Assembly: GCA_000438155.1 (NCBI GenBank) | Contig: FR902889.1 | Coordinates: forward strand, 1 to 15,450 | DNA: 15,450 nucleotides | Source of the DNA: Firmicutes bacterium CAG:95 | GTDB lineage: Bacteria; Bacillota; Clostridia; Lachnospirales; Lachnospiraceae | Direction: 5' to 3' | In this document: piece after piece, positions 1-6,663 of the stretch | Numbering within the stretch: the first letter of the stretch is position 1 | Layout: each line of letters starts with the position of its first letter | Program-made: the position numbers and the translations under genes | The notes under the pieces: model-generated | Told to the model about the DNA's origin: nothing | The model's input: only the letters and a program-made list of their open reading frames with translations | The model's database searches: none

Positions 1-176
1 TTCAAAAGATGAGAGCCATATTCTGCTCTGTCACTGCCATCTTGTTCATATTCTACTATATAATAACCAATCGCCCAATTTCGCAATGTCATAAGCTGAT
101 TTACAGCACTTTTTGCTGCAGAACTTGCTTTATCATTTATTTGCTTAATACTATCTGCAAGCAGTTCAAATTCCAT
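1..176 (-). CDS. DUF1016/YhcG-type PDDEXK nuclease, N-terminal fragment (runs off the left edge)
   Basis: This is an open minus-strand frame of 58 codons from the ATG at 176 to the window edge. It begins MEFELLADSIKQIN and contains LRNWAIGYYIVEYEQDGSDRA followed by EYGSHLL. That segment is a hallmark of the N-terminal winged-helix half of DUF1016 (YhcG-family) proteins, whose C-terminal half is a PDDEXK nuclease fold. The C-terminal catalytic part lies outside the window, so activity cannot be judged. GGAGG at 188..184 sits 7 nt before the ATG. The gene is divergent from the nitrilase gene, with a 266-bp gap holding a dyad over its probable promoter. Members are often found in accessory or restriction-modification loci, but their cellular role is poorly defined. 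The family call is fairly secure despite the short length. Confidence 0.8.
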   Translation of the reverse strand, partial: MEFELLADSIKQINDKASSAAKSAVNQLMTLRNWAIGYYIVEYEQDGSDRAEYGSHLL

Positions 177-219
177 TGCATTACCTCCAATACATTGTCC
201 TAAGACTATTATAAATTCG

Positions 220-254
220 CATAGATACAGTATACCACAGCTCCTGTATCTATG
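220..254. promoter_or_regulatory. Perfect 11-bp inverted repeat, probable operator over the DUF1016 gene promoter
   Basis: CATAGATACAG (220-230) and CTGTATCTATG (244-254) are perfect inverted arms around a 13-bp centre. On the minus strand a -10-like TATACT (234..229) overlaps the inner edge of the left arm. A weak -35-like ATCACA (258..253) lies 18 bp upstream of it. One arm therefore falls between -35 and -10 and the other on -10 and the start site, a layout typical of a repressor operator. The predicted start near 222 leaves a leader of about 46 nt. The structure could instead be an RNA hairpin, since a T-rich tract follows on the plus strand, but no gene upstream would need a terminator there. 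Confidence 0.5.
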
Positions 255-442
255 TGATTTCTTTTTATCGTTTTTGCCGATCCTAACTTTTTATTTATTG
301 TTGTATTTATTTCTTTTCCTTTGTGATATGCTTATTCTAATCAGGGAAGATTGAAAATAGATTGAAACTTTTTTTAAATTTGGTGCTTCATATTTGACGT
401 CTCTTATATGACAAAGTAAACTCATGAGCAAAAGGAGTCCCT

Positions 443-1294
443 ATGAATTTCAGAGTGGCAATTTTACAGAAGAAATCTCTTACAGGAAAATATCAGGAGA
501 ATACCGATGTTATTCTTCAAAAAATGAAAGAAGCGGCTGGGAATGCAGCAGATCTTCTGCTTCTGCCGGAAGCATATCTTACGGGATATGAATTACCCAT
601 CAGCAACGAAGAGGCGCTTTCTGACGATAATCCTTATCTTAAGCAGCTCTGTGATACAGCTAAGGAACTACAGCTTGGTGTAGTTGTGACTGCCTTTACA
701 AAAGGAACCGAAAGGCCACAGAATTCCGCTTATGTTATTGGTAAGAACGGGGAGCTTCTTATGAAATATTCCAAGGTTCATACCTGTGACTTTGCAGATG
801 AAGCATGTCTGGAAAGCGGAAGTGCCTTTCGGGTATGTGACTTTGCCGGGATTAAAATTGGCATTATGATCTGTTATGACCGCGAATATCCGGAAAGTGC
901 CCGGATTTTAATGCTGCAGGGCGCAGAAATTATTCTGGTTCCGAATGACTGTGGTTCCATGAAGCCCCGGCTGTGTGCTTTATCGACCAGGGCCTATGAG
1001 AATATGGTCGGAGTTGCAATGGCAAATCCCAACGGAGAGAATGCAGGAAACTCCTGCGCGTTCAGTCCGATCTGCTGGGATAACAATGGAATCTGTGTAG
1101 ATAATACACTTCTTATGGCAGATGATATGAGCGAAGGATTATTCTATGCCGACTTTGATCTGAGCGCGATCCGTAAGTATCGTGAAAGTGAAATGCTCGG
1201 GAACACCTACCGGAAAGTAAAGGCCTATGAGCCTTTGCTTTCCGGTAAGATTACCTATCCCTTTTTACGTGAAAACCAGAGTCCCATCGATTAA
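443..1294 (+). CDS. Carbon-nitrogen hydrolase (nitrilase superfamily)
   Basis: The 283-residue protein has the size of a single-domain nitrilase-superfamily amidase. All three catalytic motifs are visible: Glu43 in LPEAYLTGYE, Lys111 in KYSKVHTCDF, and the nucleophile Cys144 in GIMICYDREYPE. The family hydrolyses amides, N-carbamoyl amines or nitriles through a thioimidate or thioester intermediate. The substrate cannot be read from the sequence; omega-amidase, N-carbamoylputrescine amidase-like and deaminated-glutathione amidase-like roles are all possible. There is no signal peptide, so it is cytoplasmic. AAAGGAG at 431-437, 5 nt before the ATG, supports the start. It is monocistronic in this window and convergent with the fusion gene at 1312, only 17 bp away. 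No convincing intrinsic terminator lies in that gap. Confidence 0.9.
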   Translation: MNFRVAILQKKSLTGKYQENTDVILQKMKEAAGNAADLLLLPEAYLTGYELPISNEEALSDDNPYLKQLCDTAKELQLGVVVTAFTKGTERPQNSAYVIGKNGELLMKYSKVHTCDFADEACLESGSAFRVCDFAGIKIGIMICYDREYPESARILMLQGAEIILVPNDCGSMKPRLCALSTRAYENMVGVAMANPNGENAGNSCAFSPICWDNNGICVDNTLLMADDMSEGLFYADFDLSAIRKYRESEMLGNTYRKVKAYEPLLSGKITYPFLRENQSPID

Positions 1295-1311
1295 CTGAAC
1301 GGAACGGTTTT

Positions 1312-4300
1312 CTAATATCCCTTTACTCCAAGAATGGATGCGGTCTCTTCTATAATATCCTGTGCCACACCATCATCAAAAATATCGCGCAGCCCTGCAT
1401 ATTCCACGGCTGAACAGTACGGCACATATCCCGGAATGGTTGTCAGCGTCATATATGTTTCAACAGCCTCATGACGGTCTTCCTCTGCCATCGTCAGGAT
1501 ATCGAGGCTCGAAAATGCTGAAGTCAGATAGGAGAAATAATAGCACGGTGAGGTAAAAATGTGTGGAACCTCAGACCAGGTATAAAGCTCCTTGATCTTG
1601 GAATCATACTGCATGCCATACCTGCGTGAAAGCTGCAGATACAGCTTATTCAGCTCCTCAAGCGTCATATCCGGATTCTCATAAGCAGCAATCTCAAACT
1701 CTGAAATCAGTGCTGTGGAAATCGCATTATCCGCCATGCTGTACACATCATAAAATGCGTAAATATCTCCGATATCCTCTCCTAACAGTTCATCGTAATA
1801 GTCATAAAACAGCATCTGCATGCCCTGGGAATGAATCTCACTGACATCAATGTTGTTACTGGATTCAAAAAAGGTATCGGCACTGCGGTAGACATTGTTG
1901 TAATGTCCGAATTCATGGATTACATTGTAGTAGTCCATATAATTGTCATACATCTGTCCGTATATAAAACCATCCTTAAAGTAAGATAACCGCATGGTAA
2001 AAGCCGTGTTCGCCTTGTTCTGTGAGGTATCCATATCATACAGCCGGTACTTAAGAAAATGCTCCTGTGTATCCTTAAGCTCCGGATCAATCTCTTCCAG
2101 ATACGGTCCGATCTGTTCAATGATCGATGTACTTTCGATCCCCTGTCCTTCGGTATACAATCTCATATAATCCGTGTCATTAAGCACATCCTTCATATCC
2201 GCCATGACCGGTACCACGTGCTTACGGATCTCCTTTAAAAGAGCCCTGGTTTCATCGAGGGTATAGTCTCTCACATAAACTGCATCATACGCATATTCTG
2301 CATAATTGTCATAGCCGTTCAGCTTTGCGATCTCATTCCGAACGTCCACAAGCTCCACAAAAACCTCTCCGACCGCATCATTCCTCTGCTTAGAGATTCC
2401 CTGATAGATCTCAACAACGGCATCATGATCCATCTCATCCGCTTCCATATTCAGACGGTTCAAATCCCACTCTTCCCCGTCATATTCATAATAAAATTCT
2501 TCGGAGGAAAGCTGCTCGTACTCCTGCTCCAGACTGTTTTCCTTCGCCGTAAGCTCCTTCTCTTCGTCCGTCATCTCTTCATACTCAAGGTAAGCCTCCA
2601 CCTGCTCCGCATTCATCAGTTCAGTCATCGTGTCCCTATATGGTGATTTACAAAGCTCCCGGATCGCTACATTCAACCGGTCTCCGCAATCCATCACGTC
2701 ATCGAGAAGCTCTGCCTGAATTTCCTGATTCTCTTCATCAAAAATATTCTGATAGTAGGTAATCTGTGAAAGAGAATAACAGGTTGACAGCTTTTCCACT
2801 TCATCCAGTGTCTCCTCGAACAATTCCTTCACACGCTCCGGATCCTTGACTTCCCCGGCTGCTTCCGCTTCTGCTGCCAGTTCCTTCATTTCTGTCAGCT
2901 GTGCATCCAGCAGCTCCATATCACAGGTCGTCTGCTTCATCTCTTCCAGTGTCAGATTGGCATGGTCCACATCCCGATAGCGGGAGGTTGTCTGATAGAC
3001 ATAAAGCGTGTACGGTGAAGCCTCATCCGTATAGGTCCCGATCAGGGTAAGCCCGATCTCTTCGGCATTGCCGAGGTCGATACGTGAGAAGATGTAACGT
3101 CCTCCCAGACGCTTAAACTGGTCCACATCCAGATACAGGTCATGGTCGGTCACCTCATAGATACGGGAGCTGTTAATAATGGAAGGATCCGTACCGGAAT
3201 AAAGATAGGCACGCGCTCCCCATTCATCAAAATACAGCCGGCTCTCCTCCACCCGGTCAAGTGCCGGTGCAATCATTTTCCGGAATTCTTCCTTATAATT
3301 CTGGGAATAAAAGCCAAGATAACCGTCAAGAGTGGCAATATCATTGTATTCCAGAATAGCCGGATAAAAGCCGTATGCCACGGACCACTGTCCACAGTAT
3401 CCGATATCCTCTTTTGCCTTGTCAAAAAGGTCTGTAGAATAAAATTCACGGTAGGTCAGGTCATTTGCCTTCTGTCCCTTCACCATTTCATACACCTTGC
3501 CAAAACAGGTATGATAAAGGTCATTATAACGGGTATTGCTTCCCAGAATCACAAGCACTGCTGCAAGCGCCAGAAGGTTTGCTGCCACACGAAGGCTCTT
3601 TTTTTCCTTCTCATACAACCGCTTCAATACCAGGAAAAATGCAGCATACCACACGAAAGGATTAAAGAAAATCGTCCGGTTAAACTGCCATCCGGTAAGC
3701 GGCGGGCACAGAAACTCAACCACATTCCGCACCGGCTCCAGGTAATAAATGCCATAGATCAGGCTGTTAAAAACAAGAATGACCATGAGAAGATTATACC
3801 AGTCATGGAAAATACCTCTTGCATTTTTCTTCACCAGATAAGAAATATTCAGATAAAAAAAGTAAACGGCACAAACCGGAAGCACCACATACATATGGAC
3901 GCTTTCTGCGTGGAACATCCCCTTTACAAGGGAGTCCCCGATAGTCGCAAGAACCTCGGAAACCGTATAGCTTCCTGCCACAATCGTTGAACGGATCGTC
4001 ACCTCGTCATCGAACAGCATCATGTAAAACAGCCGGTATTCGCACACGATGTACCCCACCGACAGCACAGCAATGGCAAGCAGCATTCTTCCCGGGAATT
4101 TCCGGTCTTTAATCCATAAGATCAGAAAGGCAAGCGCCATATACGCCAGAATAAACAGTCCGAAATAGGAAAAATAGGACAGCACCGGATAGAAAAACAA
4201 CGCCGCATACCATCCAAAAGACGGCTTTTGCATGAGTTTAACAAGCAGGAACAAAAGCAGGGGAATGGACGCAAAGGGAATACCAAATGCCGGAAAGACA

Positions 4301-4713
4301 TTCAGGATTCCGTAGGCAAAGCCGCATAACCAGACAAGAGCCTGCTGACTTTTATATTTTTCACCAAGGAGTTCCCTGCCAAGCAGAACAGAGCCTGCAA
4401 TGGCAATCAGAATTTTCAGGAAATATGCTGTAATATACGCCGGGAATGCCGGCAACAGCATAAACAGAATCGTGTAAATATAAAACTCGGAGAACAGCGT
4501 ATCACGGCTGATTCCTCCAAGGAAATCCACATAAGCATCATGACTGAAAAACGAGTGGTCGTTTTTCATCATTTGAAGCTGTGGGATAAACAGATCCAGA
4601 TTGTCATGGACAGCTATGACACTGTCCTCTCCGCACAGGAGAAACACTGCCATGGCAGCCAACAGGAAGCCTCCGATCACCAACAGATACCAACGGGAAA
4701 GTACTTTCTTCAT
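1312..4713 (-). CDS. Fusion protein: YkoS/YfhO-like (DUF6044) membrane protein with a C-terminal M3 family zinc oligopeptidase
   Basis: The protein is 1133 residues in one uninterrupted frame. Residues 1 to about 380 carry roughly ten or more hydrophobic segments, with an acidic HDNLD (36-40) just after the first one, as in YkoS/YfhO-type GT-C-like membrane proteins. Residues about 390-580 form the soluble domain of that family. From about residue 586 to the end (548 residues) the sequence is an M3B/PepF-like peptidase. It has an acidic helical lobe, LNGYDNYAEY, the zinc motif HEFGH (His933, Glu934, His937), a third ligand in VSEIHSQ (Glu959) and the downstream substrate-side block around His1051. 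The ligands all look intact. M3 enzymes are normally free cytosolic proteins; here the domain would follow an extracytoplasmic region. An AAAGGA ribosome site precedes the ATG. The gene lies 41 bp after its glycosyltransferase partner. The membrane part probably transfers a lipid-linked sugar to a surface polymer, by analogy with B. subtilis ykoT-ykoS. Confidence 0.85.
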   Translation of the reverse strand: MKKVLSRWYLLVIGGFLLAAMAVFLLCGEDSVIAVHDNLDLFIPQLQMMKNDHSFFSHDAYVDFLGGISRDTLFSEFYIYTILFMLLPAFPAYITAYFLKILIAIAGSVLLGRELLGEKYKSQQALVWLCGFAYGILNVFPAFGIPFASIPLLLFLLVKLMQKPSFGWYAALFFYPVLSYFSYFGLFILAYMALAFLILWIKDRKFPGRMLLAIAVLSVGYIVCEYRLFYMMLFDDEVTIRSTIVAGSYTVSEVLATIGDSLVKGMFHAESVHMYVVLPVCAVYFFYLNISYLVKKNARGIFHDWYNLLMVILVFNSLIYGIYYLEPVRNVVEFLCPPLTGWQFNRTIFFNPFVWYAAFFLVLKRLYEKEKKSLRVAANLLALAAVLVILGSNTRYNDLYHTCFGKVYEMVKGQKANDLTYREFYSTDLFDKAKEDIGYCGQWSVAYGFYPAILEYNDIATLDGYLGFYSQNYKEEFRKMIAPALDRVEESRLYFDEWGARAYLYSGTDPSIINSSRIYEVTDHDLYLDVDQFKRLGGRYIFSRIDLGNAEEIGLTLIGTYTDEASPYTLYVYQTTSRYRDVDHANLTLEEMKQTTCDMELLDAQLTEMKELAAEAEAAGEVKDPERVKELFEETLDEVEKLSTCYSLSQITYYQNIFDEENQEIQAELLDDVMDCGDRLNVAIRELCKSPYRDTMTELMNAEQVEAYLEYEEMTDEEKELTAKENSLEQEYEQLSSEEFYYEYDGEEWDLNRLNMEADEMDHDAVVEIYQGISKQRNDAVGEVFVELVDVRNEIAKLNGYDNYAEYAYDAVYVRDYTLDETRALLKEIRKHVVPVMADMKDVLNDTDYMRLYTEGQGIESTSIIEQIGPYLEEIDPELKDTQEHFLKYRLYDMDTSQNKANTAFTMRLSYFKDGFIYGQMYDNYMDYYNVIHEFGHYNNVYRSADTFFESSNNIDVSEIHSQGMQMLFYDYYDELLGEDIGDIYAFYDVYSMADNAISTALISEFEIAAYENPDMTLEELNKLYLQLSRRYGMQYDSKIKELYTWSEVPHIFTSPCYYFSYLTSAFSSLDILTMAEEDRHEAVETYMTLTTIPGYVPYCSAVEYAGLRDIFDDGVAQDIIEETASILGVKGY

Positions 4714-4754
4714 CTTCTAAAATCCTTTCTGTTTATCCTGCTTCAGGAAGATTA

Positions 4755-5702
4755 TTATTTATTTTCTCCGCTCATACGGCGTCCCTTTTCACAGACGAGC
4801 GTATAACGGTATTCAAAGTCTCTGCGGTTCTTCATTGCCATATTCGACAGAATCAGTCCTGCAAAGAACGACTGAATGGCAGCCAGTCCCACGAAGCCGC
4901 AGACAATCAGGGTCGGGAACTTCAATACCAGTCCGGTCTTCACATATTCAGCCAGAACCGGAATAAAGAATATCACGGCAAGGATTCCAAGAATCAGCGC
5001 AAGGATACTGAAAAATCCGAACGGCTTATAATCACGGTAAAGCTTGAAGATCGTAAACAGAACCTTAAAGCCGTCGGAATAGGTGTTGAGCTTTGATTCA
5101 CTTCCCTCCGGACGGTCACGGTATTCTACGATCACATTATCAATCTGCATATGGTTATAGACCGCATGAATGGTCATTTCCGTTTCGATCTCAAAACCCT
5201 TTGACAGAATCGGGAAGGTCTTCACAAAGCCATAGCTGAACGCACGGTATCCGGTCATAATGTCCTTGATCTTACAGCCAAACAGCCGGTTGATGCTCGC
5301 TCTTACCAGCGTATTTCCCATATTGTGGAAGGGACGCTTGTTCTCTTCAAAATAAGTGGAAGAAAGACGGTCACCCACAACCATATCGGAATTGTATTTT
5401 AATACCTTGTCCGCCATCTCCCTTGCAAACTCCATGGGATAGGTATCGTCACCATCCACCATAATGTAGCACTCGGCATCAATTTCACGGAACATTCTGC
5501 GGATGACATTTCCCTTACCCTGCATATATTCGTGGCGTACCACGGCGCCTGCTTTCGCTGCAAGCTCTGCCGTCTTGTCTGTGGAATTATTATCATATAC
5601 ATAAATCACTGCTTCGGGCAGTTCCCGTCTTGCATCGGTCACTACCTTCTCAATGGTCTTTTCTTCGTTATAACAGGGAATTAAAACAGCTATCTTGTCC
5701 AT
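4755..5702 (-). CDS. Family 2 glycosyltransferase (polyprenyl-phosphate sugar synthase type, YkoT/CsbB-like)
   Basis: The 315-residue protein has an N-terminal GT-A domain: IAVLIPCYNEEKTI at the start, DNNSTDKT (37-44) and the nucleotide/metal motif VDGDDTYP (DGDD at 83-86). The segment MTGYRAFS is typical of dolichyl- or undecaprenyl-phosphate sugar transferases. Two membrane segments follow, at about 228-250 and 264-286. The likely reaction is transfer of a sugar from a nucleotide donor to undecaprenyl phosphate on the cytoplasmic face; the sugar is unknown. An in-frame GTG at 5738 would add 12 residues, but the ATG at 5702 is preferred because GAGG lies 7 nt upstream and homology begins there. 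It is the first gene of the operon with the YkoS-like fusion. No GtcA-type flippase is present in the window, so flipping would depend on a protein encoded elsewhere. Confidence 0.88.
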   Translation of the reverse strand: MDKIAVLIPCYNEEKTIEKVVTDARRELPEAVIYVYDNNSTDKTAELAAKAGAVVRHEYMQGKGNVIRRMFREIDAECYIMVDGDDTYPMEFAREMADKVLKYNSDMVVGDRLSSTYFEENKRPFHNMGNTLVRASINRLFGCKIKDIMTGYRAFSYGFVKTFPILSKGFEIETEMTIHAVYNHMQIDNVIVEYRDRPEGSESKLNTYSDGFKVLFTIFKLYRDYKPFGFFSILALILGILAVIFFIPVLAEYVKTGLVLKFPTLIVCGFVGLAAIQSFFAGLILSNMAMKNRRDFEYRYTLVCEKGRRMSGENK

Positions 5703-5709
5703 TTGGGAA

Positions 5710-5713
5710 CCTC
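5710..5713 (-). promoter_or_regulatory. Ribosome binding site that fixes the glycosyltransferase start
   Basis: GAGG reads on the minus strand at 5713..5710, 7 nt before the ATG at 5702. It lies inside the coding part of the longer GTG-started frame, so the shorter product is favoured. Confidence 0.6.
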
Positions 5714-5755
5714 GCTTTACTCTATATCTAAGACTCACATTGCTGTGCTTCCTAC

Positions 5756-5785
5756 ATCATACCATATTTTTCTATATCATGTGAA
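5756..5785 (-). promoter_or_regulatory. Sigma-A-type promoter for the glycosyltransferase-YkoS/M3 operon
   Basis: On the minus strand TTCACA (5785..5780), an 18-bp spacer and TATGAT (5761..5756) form a good promoter. The -10 is preceded by TGG, an extended -10. The predicted start near 5749 leaves about 47 nt of leader before the ATG at 5702. Confidence 0.6.
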
Positions 5786-5838
5786 CATTTTTTACGAAGT
5801 ATGGCACTCTGTGCACTTTATCTCTTTTATTTCTTTAC

Positions 5839-5867
5839 TTGTCATGGTTCCCCGTTTGGGCTATACT
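5839..5867 (+). promoter_or_regulatory. Sigma-A-type promoter for the PlsC-like acyltransferase
   Basis: TTGTCA (5839-5844) and TATACT (5862-5867) are separated by exactly 17 bp. Each hexamer has five of six consensus bases. The predicted start near 5875 gives a leader of about 44 nt before the ATG at 5919. The promoter is divergent from that of the glycosyltransferase operon, and the two core promoters are about 50 bp apart. Confidence 0.7.
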
Positions 5868-5918
5868 AAACAAAGATCTTTTTGCAGGATCCTGAACATT
5901 TGATATGGAGGAATTACA

Positions 5919-6659
5919 ATGCTTCGTTTCATTATTACAGCACTGTTTGTTACTTTATTTTTAATTTGCAGTATTCCGTTATTTTTCATTGAATGGATCA
6001 TCGGGAAGTTCAATATGGATATCAAGAACCGCAGTTCCCTCGCGATCGTGAACTGGGCGTTCCGCGTGGTTCTGTTTATTTCCGGTGTGAAGATCACCGT
6101 GATCGGGGAAGAAAATGTTCCCAAAGATCAGGCTGTACTTTATATCGGAAACCACAGAAGCTTTTACGACATCATTGCGACCTACGTGCGCGTACCGCGT
6201 CCTACCGGATATATCGCAAAAAAGGAACTTCTGAAAGTTCCTCTTTTAAGTATCTGGATGAAATATCTGCACTGCCTCTTCCTTGACCGCGAAGATATCA
6301 AGCAGGGTCTGCAGACGATTCTGACCGCTATTGATAAAATCAAATCCGGCATCTCGATTTTCGTCTTTCCGGAAGGCACCCGCAACAAGGTGGAAGGAAC
6401 CTTTCTTCCTTTCCATGAGGGCTGCTTCAAAATTGCAACGAAGACCGGCTGTCCGATCGTTCCGGTAACCTTATACAACACCTCTGCCATCTTCGAGGAT
6501 CACCTTCCGAAGATTAAAAAGACGAATATTGTGATTCACTATGGAACACCGTTTTATGCGAAGGATCTCTCCAAAGAAGACCAGAAGCGGCTCGGTGCTT
6601 ACACACAGGAGATCATTGCTTCTACCTATGCTTCGATCAGAGAGCAGTATCCGGTGTAG
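5919..6659 (+). CDS. plsC: 1-acyl-sn-glycerol-3-phosphate acyltransferase (PlsC family)
   Basis: The 246-residue protein opens with a hydrophobic segment (about residues 2-25), as usual for the family. It has the catalytic HX4D box NHRSFYD (His79, Asp84) and the glycerophosphate-binding block FPEGTRNK (150-157). The expected reaction is acylation of lysophosphatidic acid at sn-2 to phosphatidic acid at the membrane, feeding phospholipid synthesis. The length fits bacterial PlsC. GGAGG at 5907-5911, 7 nt from the ATG, and a good upstream promoter support the start. It stands alone on the plus strand and ends 4 bp from the convergent J-protein gene, with no terminator visible in between. Other lysophospholipid acyltransferases share these boxes, so the exact acceptor is inferred. 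Confidence 0.88.
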   Translation: MLRFIITALFVTLFLICSIPLFFIEWIIGKFNMDIKNRSSLAIVNWAFRVVLFISGVKITVIGEENVPKDQAVLYIGNHRSFYDIIATYVRVPRPTGYIAKKELLKVPLLSIWMKYLHCLFLDREDIKQGLQTILTAIDKIKSGISIFVFPEGTRNKVEGTFLPFHEGCFKIATKTGCPIVPVTLYNTSAIFEDHLPKIKKTNIVIHYGTPFYAKDLSKEDQKRLGAYTQEIIASTYASIREQYPV

Positions 6660-6663
6660 GGCA

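Noticed and set aside
394..422. TTGACG-17-TAAACT as a promoter for the nitrilase gene
   Set aside because: The transcript would start about at the ribosome binding site (431), leaving almost no leader. TTGAAA (351-356) with TTAAAT (374-379) is equally weak. No promoter is called.
1295..1311. A small hairpin near AACTG/CGGTT as a terminator between the convergent nitrilase and fusion genes
   Set aside because: The stem is only five pairs including a G-T and is followed by just a short T run.
3142..3990. A long plus-strand open frame of 282 codons opposite the YkoS-like gene
   Set aside because: It lies wholly opposite a well-supported coding region, has no ribosome site, and its product is rich in His, Arg and Ile without domain-like features. 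It is a shadow frame.
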